In this document: positions 18,901-26,167 of the stretch, piece by piece | How positions within the stretch are numbered: the first letter of the stretch is position 1 | How the letters are laid out: the number at the start of each line of letters is the position of its first letter | Assembly (NCBI GenBank): GCA_964411505.1 | Contig: CAYPLH010000006.1 | Location: forward strand, 1 to 64,000 | DNA: 64,000 nt | Direction of reading: 5' to 3' | Source of the DNA: CAYPLH01 sp964411505 | GTDB lineage: Bacteria > Bacillota > Clostridia > CAYPLH01 > DUMO01 | Position numbers and translations under genes: made by a program | Notes under the pieces: model-generated | What the model saw: only the letters and a program-made list of their open reading frames with translations | What the model was told of the DNA's origin: nothing | Databases searched by the model: none

Positions 18901-19737
18901 CATAAGCTTTTTGTTAAACTTAAATCTACCTACCTTAGCTAGTTCATATCTTTTTGGATCAAAAAACAAAGAATTCAAAAGGGTTCTTGCGCTGTCGATA
19001 GTAGGCGGTTCTCCAGGTCTTAACCTCTTATATATTTCTAACAATCCTTCTTCGCTCGTTTTGCTGTTGTCTTTTTGAATAGTAGCAAATACTCGATCGT
19101 CTTCTCCAAGCAATTGAATAATTTCCATATCAGTGCCATAACCAAGAGCTCTTAGCAATACAGTAATAGGAAGCTTCCTCGTCCTGTCAATCCTCACAGA
19201 AATTACATCGTTCGAATCAGTTTCATATTCGAGCCAAGTCCCTCTATTCGGAATAACCGTATTTGAATACAGCTTTTTACCGGTCTTATCAAATTCCATA
19301 TTGTAATATATTCCAGGGGATCTAACTAGCTGGCTTACAACAACTCTTTCAGCGCCATTTATAATAAAAGTACCGGTATCAGTCATAAGCGGGAAATCGC
19401 CCATAAAAATTTCCTGCTCCTTTACTTCTCCAGTCTCTTTATTAATGAGACGGACTTTCACCTTCAGTGGAGCTGAATACGTAGTATCCCTTTCCTTACA
19501 TTCCAATAGACTATATTTTGGTTTTTCATCAAGAGAATAATCAGTAAACTCCAATATAAGATTACCGGTATAGTCGGTTATTGGAGAAATATCTCTAAAT
19601 ACCTCCTTTAGGCCAACCTCAAGAAAATTCTTATATGAGTTTTTTTGAACTTCAATAAGGTTTGGTACGTCTAATACTTCATCGATTTTGGAATAACTCA
19701 TACGAGTAACTTTTCCCATTTTTACGGGATGTACCAT
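15955..19737 (-). CDS. rpoB: DNA-directed RNA polymerase subunit beta
   Basis: The 1260-residue catalytic subunit starts MVHPVKMGKVTRMSYSKI after GAGGTGA. The rifampicin region is intact (SSQLSQFMDQTNPLAEL, then HKRRLSALGPGGL), with wild-type-looking residues. The active-site lysine segments (HGNKGVIS) and the C-terminal clamp contact (LALDVKVYSEE) follow. After the usual end the protein continues for about 100 residues that are extremely rich in Asp and Glu and end DDFDDIDNN; this tail is longer than in most beta subunits (see findings). A promoter with a leader of about 415 bases drives rpoB-rpoC. Confidence 0.99.
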   Translation of the reverse strand: MVHPVKMGKVTRMSYSKIDEVLDVPNLIEVQKNSYKNFLEVGLKEVFRDISPITDYTGNLILEFTDYSLDEKPKYSLLECKERDTTYSAPLKVKVRLINKETGEVKEQEIFMGDFPLMTDTGTFIINGAERVVVSQLVRSPGIYYNMEFDKTGKKLYSNTVIPNRGTWLEYETDSNDVISVRIDRTRKLPITVLLRALGYGTDMEIIQLLGEDDRVFATIQKDNSKTSEEGLLEIYKRLRPGEPPTIDSARTLLNSLFFDPKRYELAKVGRFKFNKKLMLATRITGQIAAGNVVNPETGEILVAEGEKITRDAGIAIQNSGINTILINVEGKSIPVIGNGMVEISSHIDFDISDTEINELVKFDVLKEIINSYTSENDIKNVLIERIDDLIPKYITVEDIVASINYIINLNYGVGHTDDIDHLGNRRLRSVGELLRNQFRIGLARMERVVRERMTIQDVDIVTPQALINIRPVTAAIKEFFGSSQLSQFMDQTNPLAELTHKRRLSALGPGGLSRERAGFEVRDVHHSHYGRMCPIETPEGPNIGLIGSLSTYGRINEYGFIEAPYRRVDKESGVVTDEIIFLTADEEDQYIVAQANEALDENRKFINKRVLVRYREEIFEIESESVDFMDVSPKQLVSVATALIPFLENDDANRALMGSNMQRQAVPLIKTETPIIGTGMEYKTARDSGVAILARNSGVVEKVSANQIIIKKKGGKSDVYNLLKYMRSNQGTCINQRPIVKKGDHVEKGEFIADGPSTDNGELALGKNVLIGFMTWEGYNYEDAILISEKLVKDDIFTSIHIEEYESEARDTKLGPEEITRDIPNVSEETLKDLDERGIIRTGAEVRAGDVLVGKVTPKGETELTAEERLLRAIFGEKAREVRDTSLRVPHGESGIIVDVKVFTRENGDELPPGVNELVRVYIAQKRKISVGDKMAGRHGNKGVISRILPEEDMPFLPDGTPLEIVLNPLGVPSRMNIGQVLELHLGYAAKALGWSVATPVFDGASEMDIIETLKMANLNENGKTVLYDGRTGEPFDNEVSVGYMYILKLAHLVDDKIHARSTGPYSLVTQQPLGGKAQFGGQRFGEMEVWALEAYGAAYTLQEILTVKSDDVVGRVKTYESIVKGENVPEPGIPESFKVLIKELQSLALDVKVYSEEKEEITIRESNEDEFDELSVNIEGREDEELLDDYSYDDTKGDDKDLGDDLGLDDLIIDDTDSSDEDDDDILDDNLDVDIVESLFKDSNDDEDLDDFDDIDNN

Positions 19738-20160
19738 TTGATATCACCTCATAAGTAATGTTATTTTAGTGCATTTTCATAAACTTAGTTCCTGCATGAT
19801 GTCGGGTCAGTTTCCACTATTACAAACATTTTATGTACACTTGAAAATATACATAAAAATATCGTGCGAATCCCTTATTGTTAATTTTAAAGATCCACCT
19901 GATATTTTAAAATACTTTTTTATTAACTAATACACTTTTGCATATTTTATCTTTTCATCCAGCTTCAAAAAAACTTTAATGAATAAATACCCTCAAAATA
20001 CATAAACTATATTTTATAATATTATTAACAATCATTGCCTCATTTATTCTTATGTGTTATAATTAACGTATCAACTAAAACACAATTTTTCTTACCATTT
20101 GCTTTTTACAAGATAATGGTGCTAATTTTTTTATAACTTTCCTTTATAGCGCAGTGTATA

Positions 20161-20189
20161 ATTCTACCACACTATAATTATCTTGTCAA
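20161..20189 (-). promoter_or_regulatory. Promoter of rpoB-rpoC
   Basis: TTGACA and TAGAAT are separated by 17 bases on the minus strand. Transcription would start near 20154, leaving an AT-rich leader of about 415 bases before rpoB (19738-20153) that contains no gene. Just upstream of the -35 lie two direct copies of TTTTTTGCATGTTCAAATA (about 20193-20238). Confidence 0.75.
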
Positions 20190-20235
20190 TTTATTTTTTT
20201 GCATGTTCAAATAATTTTTTTTTTGCATGTTCAAA

Positions 20236-20268
20236 TAAAAAAGCTCAGCATAAGCGCTGAGCCTTTTT
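20236..20268 (-). terminator. Terminator after rplL
   Basis: GGCTCAGCGC and the matching half around TTATGCTGAGC form a GC-rich hairpin followed by a T run on the minus strand, 50 bases past the rplL stop. It separates the rplJ-rplL transcript from rpoB. Confidence 0.75.
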
Positions 20269-20318
20269 ATTGCATTGATCTTTAATTTCCATAATTGCTT
20301 TATTAAGCATAACAAGTC

Positions 20319-20705
20319 TTACTTAATTTCTACTGTAGCACCAACTTCTTTGAATTTTTCAGCAATTGCGTTGGCTTCATCCTTGGAAATATTTTCTTTA
20401 ACTGCGTTAGGAGCATTGTCAACCACTTCTTTTGCTTCCTTAAGTCCAAGACCAGTAACTTCTCTAACAACTTTAATAACTTTAATTTTTTCTGCACCAA
20501 TTTCTTTAAGAACAACATCAAACTCAGTCTTTTCTTCAACTGCTTCAGCTGCTGCTCCACCAGCTGCAGGTGCCATAGCCATCATAGCCGGAGCAGCTGC
20601 AGATACTCCGAATTCTTCTTCAAGAGCTTTTACAAGCTCAGATAATTCCAATACTGTTAGTTCCTTAACTTCATCAATCAACTTTTGAATTTTTTCACTT
20701 GCCAT
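20319..20705 (-). CDS. rplL: 50S ribosomal protein L7/L12
   Basis: This stalk protein recruits translation GTPases. It has 128 residues, with an N-terminal dimerisation helix (KIQKLIDEVKELTVLELSEL), an Ala/Met/Gly hinge (about 34-55) and the C-terminal factor-binding domain with KIKVIKVVREVTGLGLKEAK. It directly follows rplJ. An overlapping Leu/Lys-rich frame on the same strand is only a shadow. Confidence 0.98.
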   Translation of the reverse strand: MASEKIQKLIDEVKELTVLELSELVKALEEEFGVSAAAPAMMAMAPAAGGAAAEAVEEKTEFDVVLKEIGAEKIKVIKVVREVTGLGLKEAKEVVDNAPNAVKENISKDEANAIAEKFKEVGATVEIK

Positions 20706-20739
20706 TATAATATACCTCCAAATTTTATTAGTTTTTCTA

Positions 20740-21273
20740 TTATTGCGCAGAAGCTTTTTGCTCTGCTATTGCATTTAATGCGACTACAAGACCTCTTAAG
20801 TTTGCATTTAATACATTAACAAATCCTGAAATTGGGGCGTTCAATCCGCCAAGCACTCTTGCTATCAGCTGTTCGCGTGATGGCAATTCTGCAAGTGCTT
20901 TTACCTTTTCAATGTCAATTACTTTTCCTTCTAATACTCCACCTTTTATCTCCAGCAATCGAAATTTTTTTGCATATTCTGAAATGACTTTTGCAGGAGC
21001 GACTGGATCAGAGCTTATAGCTAATGCAGTAGGTCCCTTCAAATACTGTTCTAAGTCTTCAAGATTGCTATTTTTTGCAGCAAACCGTGTAATTGTATTC
21101 TTAACAACCCTATACTCCACACCGGCAGCTCTTAATGCATTTCTTAATTCAGTGTCCTGCTCCACAGTCAGTCCCCTATAATCAGCAAGCACCATTGAAC
21201 AGCAAGAGCCTATCTTTTGGGTCAATTCTTCAACTGCCTTAACTTTTTGATCAAGTATCTTTTTACTTGGCAC
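20740..21273 (-). CDS. rplJ: 50S ribosomal protein L10
   Basis: L10 anchors the L7/L12 stalk. The start chosen is the GTG at 21271-21273 (then PSKKILDQKVKAVEEL), which has AAGGAGGTG six bases upstream; a longer in-frame start would add 11 residues and bury the ribosome binding site inside the gene. The result is 177 residues, standard for the family. It lies behind an L10-leader-type RNA and is probably autoregulated through it. Confidence 0.96.
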   Translation of the reverse strand: MPSKKILDQKVKAVEELTQKIGSCCSMVLADYRGLTVEQDTELRNALRAAGVEYRVVKNTITRFAAKNSNLEDLEQYLKGPTALAISSDPVAPAKVISEYAKKFRLLEIKGGVLEGKVIDIEKVKALAELPSREQLIARVLGGLNAPISGFVNVLNANLRGLVVALNAIAEQKASAQ

Positions 21274-21344
21274 CCCTAACACCTCCTTACTTTCTTTACT
21301 AAACATATATAAAAGTTTACGGGATTTATCCCTTTTTACTTTCG

Positions 21345-21505
21345 AGTGAATATTGTTATCGGTAAATTCAAAAACCCCTCAATTGTATCTCATAGACATA
21401 AATACATGAGGGGTTTACATACACCATCTGCAAATCACCTCGGTAGGCGGAAAATAATTTTCCATTATACAATTTGCACCTACTGTCTATGGTTACACAT
21501 TTTCA
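21345..21505 (-). promoter_or_regulatory. L10 leader RNA with attenuator hairpin
   Basis: The rplA-rplJ gap reads on the minus strand through GTAGGTGCAAATTG and CCGCCTACCGAGGTG, which resembles the L10-leader RNA bound by L10-L12. It ends in a strong hairpin (AAACCCCTCA / TTGAGGGGTTT, 21372-21417) followed by T residues. This would let excess L10 reduce rplJ-rplL expression. The call rests on position and partial motif memory; a covariance-model search (Rfam L10_leader) would settle it. Confidence 0.7.
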
Positions 21506-21523
21506 CTTTTTTTTCTTACCGCT

Positions 21524-22252
21524 TTAAACAGCGCTTCCGGATGCTTCATCACTCTTAACAGCCAACACCCTCAATGGGCTAACTTTAACGCCTGGGCCCA
21601 TTGTTGAAGCTACACTTACACTTCTTAAATACTGACCTTTTGCAGCAGCAGGTTTAGCTTTTACTACTGCATCCATAAGAGTTCTAAAGTTGTCAACTAG
21701 TTGCTCCGTTTTAAATGATACTTTGCCAATTGGGCAATGAAGTATGTTTGTTTTGTCAAGTCTGTACTCAATTTTACCTGCTTTAATTTCATTAATAGCC
21801 CTTTCAACATCCATCGTTACCGTGCCGGCTTTCGGGTTAGGCATTAAGCCCTTAGGACCGAGTACTCTTCCTAATCTACCTACTACACCCATCATATCCG
21901 GAGTTGCAACAACAACATCAAATTCAAACCAGTTATCATTTTGTATCCTTGCTACTAAGTCTTCGGCACCAACGAAATCCGCTCCAGCTTTTTCAGCTTC
22001 ATCAGCCTTTGGTCCTTTTGCAAATACTAATACTCTGACAGTCTTACCTGTTCCGTGAGGCAGTACAACCGCTCCACGAACCTGCTGATCCGCATGTCTT
22101 GAATCAACACCCAGTCTTACATTTACTTCGACTGTTTCGTCGAATTTTGCTTTAGCTGTTTTTTGGACAAGCTCTAAAGCTTCATCAGGATCATACAATT
22201 TGGTTCTGTCTATAAGCTTTGCACTTTCAATATATTTCTTTCCTCTTTTCAT
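21524..22252 (-). CDS. rplA: 50S ribosomal protein L1
   Basis: L1 forms the mobile L1 stalk at the E site. The ATG at 22250-22252 (MKRGKKYIESAKLID) has AAGGAGGAG upstream; longer in-frame extensions lack a site. The 242-residue protein has VNVRLGVDSRHADQQVRG, VLGPKGLMPNPKAGTV and the usual two-domain order. It lies 68 bases after rplK and is separated from rplJ by the L10 leader. Confidence 0.97.
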   Translation of the reverse strand: MKRGKKYIESAKLIDRTKLYDPDEALELVQKTAKAKFDETVEVNVRLGVDSRHADQQVRGAVVLPHGTGKTVRVLVFAKGPKADEAEKAGADFVGAEDLVARIQNDNWFEFDVVVATPDMMGVVGRLGRVLGPKGLMPNPKAGTVTMDVERAINEIKAGKIEYRLDKTNILHCPIGKVSFKTEQLVDNFRTLMDAVVKAKPAAAKGQYLRSVSVASTMGPGVKVSPLRVLAVKSDEASGSAV

Positions 22253-22320
22253 ACTCTTTATCTCCTCCTTGTGGTAAATTTCTTCGGAAAATAACTTTCC
22301 TCCCACTTGCTGCAAAAATG

Positions 22321-22746
22321 CTATCCTTCAACAACTATACCCATACTTCTTGCAGTACCAGCAATCATATGCTCAGCAGACTCAACGCTTGCAGCATTCA
22401 AGTCGGGCATTTTTAGCTCAGCTATTTTTCTCACTTCTTCTCTGGATATTTTTGCAACCTTTTCCCTGTTAGGAACACCGGATCCCTTTTCAACCTTGCA
22501 TGCTTTCTTTAAAAGCACAGCGGCTGGAGGAGTTTTTGTAATAAACGAAAATGACCTGTCTGCGTATACTGTTATTACAACTGGGATTGTTAGCCCAGCA
22601 TCTTTTGCGGTCCTTTCATTGAACTCTTTACAAAATCCCATTATGTTGACACCATGTTGTCCTAAGGCTGGTCCAACCGGTGGAGCCGGAGTTGCTTTTC
22701 CAGCAGGAATCTGAAGTTTTACATATCCGGTAATTTTCTTTGCCAT
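22321..22746 (-). CDS. rplK: 50S ribosomal protein L11
   Basis: L11 is part of the GTPase-associated centre and the site of thiostrepton action. The ATG at 22744-22746 (MAKKITGYVKLQIPAG) has GGGAGGTGG upstream, giving 141 residues. The prolines of the N-domain (PAGKATPAPPVGPALGQHG) and the C-terminal RNA-binding domain are typical. Confidence 0.98.
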   Translation of the reverse strand: MAKKITGYVKLQIPAGKATPAPPVGPALGQHGVNIMGFCKEFNERTAKDAGLTIPVVITVYADRSFSFITKTPPAAVLLKKACKVEKGSGVPNREKVAKISREEVRKIAELKMPDLNAASVESAEHMIAGTARSMGIVVEG

Positions 22747-22787
22747 ATAAGTTCCACCTCCCAATAAAATATACTACTAGTATAATT

Positions 22788-22833
22788 CCTTTAAGGTCAT
22801 AACCTAAAGGTTTTGCCCTAGATCATATAGGGC
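22788..22833 (-). promoter_or_regulatory. Twin hairpins in the nusG-rplK gap
   Basis: Two stems lie within the 213 bases between nusG and rplK: GCCCTA/TAGGGC (22815-22833) and CCTTTA-GGT/ACC-TTAAAGG (22788-22810). Neither is followed by a T run. They could be a ribosomal-protein binding site controlling rplK-rplA, but I do not recognise a named family. Confidence 0.4.
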
Positions 22834-22959
22834 AGTTTATAAAAACTTGGACACCAACTCATTTAACCTTCATTTTGTCTTGAAATATCTTCTTTAATGT
22901 AAAGGTTTAAAAAAATAAGTAAGCACCACGGTTTTAGCGAATAATCTTTAAGACAGAAA

Positions 22960-23496
22960 TTAAAGCTTTGTTATCTGTGAAAACTCAAGTTCTACAGGTG
23001 TCTCCCTACCAAACATGGAAACCGAAACCCTGACTTTCTTGCGATCCATGTTTATCTCATCTACTATCCCAATAAAGTTCTCAAGAGGACCCGAAATAAC
23101 TCTTACACTGTCGCCTGCTTCAAAATCCATTATCGGAGTGAATTCTTCCACTCCCATGCTCTTTATTTCATCTTCAGTAAGCGGCACCGGTTTTGAGCCC
23201 GGACCTACAAACCCAGTTACTCCACGGATATTCCTAACTACATACCAAGATTCATCAGACATAACCATTTTTATAAGAACATACCCTGGAAACACCTTCT
23301 TAAGTGTTACCTTTTTCTTTCCGTCCTTGATCTCTATCTGCTCTTCCATTGGAACAACTATATCCTGAATGTATTCGTGCATACCTCTGTTTTCAACTAT
23401 CTTTTCAAGGTTGGTCTTAACTTTGTTTTCATATCCCGAATAGGTATGGATAACGTACCAATTTGAATTATCCGACATTTCAACGTCTGGTATCAA
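22960..23496 (-). CDS. nusG: Transcription termination/antitermination factor NusG
   Basis: NusG binds RNA polymerase and modulates pausing, termination and coupling to the ribosome. The 178-residue product has the NGN domain (NWYVIHTYSGYENKVK, FPGYVLIKM, VRNIRGVTGFVG) and a C-terminal KOW domain (EAGDSVRVISGPLENFIG). The start is uncertain: a TTG at 23494-23496 sits nine bases after AAAGGAGG, while the ATG six codons later (MSDNSNWYV) is too far from it, so TTG is preferred. Confidence 0.97.
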   Translation of the reverse strand: MIPDVEMSDNSNWYVIHTYSGYENKVKTNLEKIVENRGMHEYIQDIVVPMEEQIEIKDGKKKVTLKKVFPGYVLIKMVMSDESWYVVRNIRGVTGFVGPGSKPVPLTEDEIKSMGVEEFTPIMDFEAGDSVRVISGPLENFIGIVDEINMDRKKVRVSVSMFGRETPVELEFSQITKL

Positions 23497-23511
23497 TTCT
23501 ATAATCCTCCT

Positions 23512-23733
23512 TTATCTTGAAAAGAACCATTGTGTTAATTGTCCTAATCCAAGATCAATCACCCAAAGCAATACTCCAACTATCAAGCAGGATGCCAATA
23601 CTGTAGCTGTATTATTTATAAGTTGCTTCCTACTAGGCCAGATAACTTTTTTCAGTTCCAATCTTATTTCTTTGAAAAAACGTATAAAACTTTTTTTAAC
23701 TTTATTAAGTTTGGAAGTATTAGCAACTGCCAT
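23512..23733 (-). CDS. secE: Preprotein translocase subunit SecE
   Basis: SecE is the essential small subunit of the SecYEG channel. From the ATG at 23731-23733 (MAVANTSKLNK), which has GGAG nine bases before it, the product has 73 residues. It shows the amphipathic helix FIRFFKEIRLELKKVIWPSRK and one membrane segment (about residues 44-65). It lies 15 bases before nusG in the conserved rpmG-secE-nusG order. Confidence 0.95.
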   Translation of the reverse strand: MAVANTSKLNKVKKSFIRFFKEIRLELKKVIWPSRKQLINNTATVLASCLIVGVLLWVIDLGLGQLTQWFFSR

Positions 23734-23814
23734 CTTTAACATCTCCATTTTCTTTAAGTTCTTAAACACTATGCAGCTTCAATAATTATTTGTTCCTATT
23801 AATTAATCATGCAA

Positions 23815-23964
23815 TTATCTGGTTTCCCTGTGTGCTGTGTGTTTATTACAAAACTTGCAAAATTTCTTTATCTCGAGCCTGTCAGGATCGTTCTTTTTAT
23901 TTTTCTTATTTGCATAATTTCTCTGTTTGCACTCTGTACAAGCTAATGTTATTTTTACTCTCAC
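23815..23964 (-). CDS. rpmG: 50S ribosomal protein L33
   Basis: This short gene encodes 49 residues: it begins MRVKITLACTECKQRNY and ends KFCKFCNKHTAHRETR. The four cysteines (C9, C12, C36, C39) show the zinc-binding form of L33. It starts with GTG behind GGAGGTG and is the first gene of the rpmG-secE-nusG-rplK-rplA transcript. Confidence 0.96.
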   Translation of the reverse strand: MRVKITLACTECKQRNYANKKNKKNDPDRLEIKKFCKFCNKHTAHRETR

Positions 23965-24047
23965 AGTTAACACCTCCAGCCTTGGGACTATATATTAAAT
24001 GAATTAATTTTTCAGGCACAAAAAAGCCTTTTTATAAAGCAACCATA

Positions 24048-24076
24048 AATTTAACATATAATCATTTGAAAGTCAA
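24048..24076 (-). promoter_or_regulatory. Promoter of the rpmG-secE-nusG operon
   Basis: TTGACT and TAAATT are separated by 17 bases on the minus strand, about 80 bases upstream of rpmG. Confidence 0.75.
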
Positions 24077-24124
24077 GCAATTTTTTCAGGCTCTAATCTG
24101 CTTTTTTTATTATACATTACAGTT

Positions 24125-24360
24125 CACAGGTAGCTAAAGAGATAAACTTTCGCAATGTTAGGAAACATTAGCGAAATGCAGCTTAGAGATGTATAGTCAG
24201 AGTGAGGAAAAGCAAGCCGACTGTTTGAGCAAAAATGCAACAAAGTAATATTTCAAAATGTATTTTTGCGAGTTTCGGCTTGCCCGAGCTGAACTATACA
24301 GCTCTTGCAAATGAAGCGAAGTTTCCGTTATTGCACAGTTATATCTCAAGTTACAGAGGG
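24125..24360. repeat. Large imperfect inverted repeat between ilvB and rpmG
   Basis: About 100-base arms face each other: GCAATGTTAGGAAAC pairs with GTTTCCGTTATTGC, GAGATGTATAGTCAG with CTGAACTATACAGCTC, and GCAAGCCGA with TCGGCTTGC, around a centre near 24245. The remaining bases of the 463-base gap hold the rpmG promoter. A 64-codon open frame inside the repeat has no ribosome binding site and follows the palindrome, so I do not call it a gene. Confidence 0.75.
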
Positions 24361-24427
24361 TCTGAATAGACACTATTATACAACATATCATTTTGCAGTG
24401 GCTGAAAAAAACAGATAAACCATGGGA

Positions 24428-26095
24428 TTATTCCTCTATAAGTTCATCTATACCAGCTCCCGGTGGAACTATGGGGAATACCTTTTCATCTTTGTCGATT
24501 ATAAAGTTAATCAGTACAGGCGTATCCTTCGACTCTAGAGCACGAGTTATTGCGCCATCAACTTCTTCTGGCTTATCCACATCAATTCCAATTGCTCCAA
24601 ATGCTTCTGCCAGAGCTTTAAAGTTTGTTCCCCTATCAATTGTCGTGGAAGAATAACGTCCTCCATAGAACAGTTCCTGCCACTGCCTAACCATCCCAAG
24701 AACTCCATTATTAAGCAAGGCAATTACTACAGGTAATTTATACTCAACAGCAGTAGCCATCTCGTTTAAATTCATACGGAAACTGCCGTCACCTGCTATG
24801 TTGATTACCTTTTTATCAGGCATACCTATCTGGGCGCCAATACATGCCCCAAACCCATAACCCATTGTTCCAAGTCCACCTGATGAAATAAACTGTCTTG
24901 GTTGGCTATATTTATAAAACTGCGCTGCCCATATCTGATTCTGACCTACTTCGGTGGTAATCAATGCTTTCCCTTTTGTAAGTTGATATATTCTTTCGAC
25001 TACATACTGCGGCTTCAAAGCTCCATCGTTTGAATAGCTTAAAGGAGAAGTCTCTTTAAGTTCAATTATTTCATTAACCCATTCAGTGTTTTGTTTGTTT
25101 TCAAGTCTGCCTATAATCTCTCTTAGAATTTTAGCCATATTTCCCACCAAGGGATATTGCACATCCACGTTCTTCCCTATCTCTGCCGGATCTATATCCA
25201 AATGCATTATTTTAGCACCGGGGGCAAATCTCTTAACATTGCTTATTACCCTGTCACTGAAACGAGTTCCTATAGCAATAAATAAGTCTGATTCTGAAAC
25301 TGCTATGTTTGATGCCCTCGTGCCATGCATACCAACAAGCCCAGTATAAAGCTTATGTGTACCCGGGAAAGAACCTAGCCCCATGAGCGTTGTAGCAACT
25401 GGGATGCAAGCCTTCTCAGCCAATTCAATAATTTCATGGTTAGCTCCTGCAATAGACACGCCACCGCCTGCAAGAATAAAAGGGTTTTTTGCCTTGTTAA
25501 TAATGTTCGCTGCAATATCCAGTTCTGATTTTGAAACCCCAATATCTCCTTCATGAATCTTTTGGGGCTTTTTAGCACTGTACTCAGCAAAATCTGCAGT
25601 AACATCCTTGCATATATCTACAAGCACCGGACCTGGTCTACCTTCTTGTGCAATATAAAAAGCATTCCGGATAATATCTGCTAGTTTGTTTACATCCTTT
25701 ACAATGTAATTGTGTTTGGTAACAGGCATTGTAATACCTGTAATATCAACTTCTTGAAAGGAGTCCTTCCCCAAAAGGGATGTGCTAACCTGCCCAGTAA
25801 AAGCAACCATCGGTATTGAGTCCATATAAGCTGTTGCTATACCTGTGACAAGATTTGTTGCACCAGGACCTGATGTAGCTAAACATACACCTACTTTGCC
25901 AGTTGCCCGCGCATAACCATCAGCCGCATGCGAAGCTCCCTGTTCATGCGAAGTTAATATATGCCTTATTTCATCTCTTGCATAATAAAGTGCATCATAT
26001 ATATTTAGTACCGCTCCTCCCGGAAAACCAAAAACTGTATCCACACCCTGTTCTTTCAGGCATTCAACAAGGATTTGCGCACCTGTTAACCTCAT
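24428..26095 (-). CDS. ilvB: Acetolactate synthase, large (catalytic) subunit
   Basis: This TPP enzyme condenses two pyruvates (or pyruvate and 2-oxobutyrate) in branched-chain amino acid synthesis. The 555-residue product has the catalytic glutamate E51 in TSHEQGASHAADGYAR, the FAD-domain region and the TPP-binding block GDGSFRMNLNEMATA with LLNNGVLGMVRQW. GGAGG precedes the ATG. It follows ilvD by 72 bases on the same strand. No gene for the regulatory small subunit (ilvN/ilvH) lies next to it, which is unusual. The pH 6 catabolic type (alsS) is less likely given the ilvD linkage. Confidence 0.93.
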   Translation of the reverse strand: MRLTGAQILVECLKEQGVDTVFGFPGGAVLNIYDALYYARDEIRHILTSHEQGASHAADGYARATGKVGVCLATSGPGATNLVTGIATAYMDSIPMVAFTGQVSTSLLGKDSFQEVDITGITMPVTKHNYIVKDVNKLADIIRNAFYIAQEGRPGPVLVDICKDVTADFAEYSAKKPQKIHEGDIGVSKSELDIAANIINKAKNPFILAGGGVSIAGANHEIIELAEKACIPVATTLMGLGSFPGTHKLYTGLVGMHGTRASNIAVSESDLFIAIGTRFSDRVISNVKRFAPGAKIMHLDIDPAEIGKNVDVQYPLVGNMAKILREIIGRLENKQNTEWVNEIIELKETSPLSYSNDGALKPQYVVERIYQLTKGKALITTEVGQNQIWAAQFYKYSQPRQFISSGGLGTMGYGFGACIGAQIGMPDKKVINIAGDGSFRMNLNEMATAVEYKLPVVIALLNNGVLGMVRQWQELFYGGRYSSTTIDRGTNFKALAEAFGAIGIDVDKPEEVDGAITRALESKDTPVLINFIIDKDEKVFPIVPPGAGIDELIEE

Positions 26096-26167
26096 AATTT
26101 TCCTCCGTTCTAATTAAATCACACCACACCTAATCCCACTCCATCCTCAATAACCCTTAAAGCTTTG

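Noticed and set aside
20330..20560. Leu/Lys-rich frame overlapping rplL
   Set aside because: It is the +1 shadow of the Ala/Glu/Lys-rich L7/L12 sequence.
24197..24391. 64-codon minus-strand open frame
   Set aside because: It runs through the large inverted repeat, has no ribosome binding site and is low in coding character.
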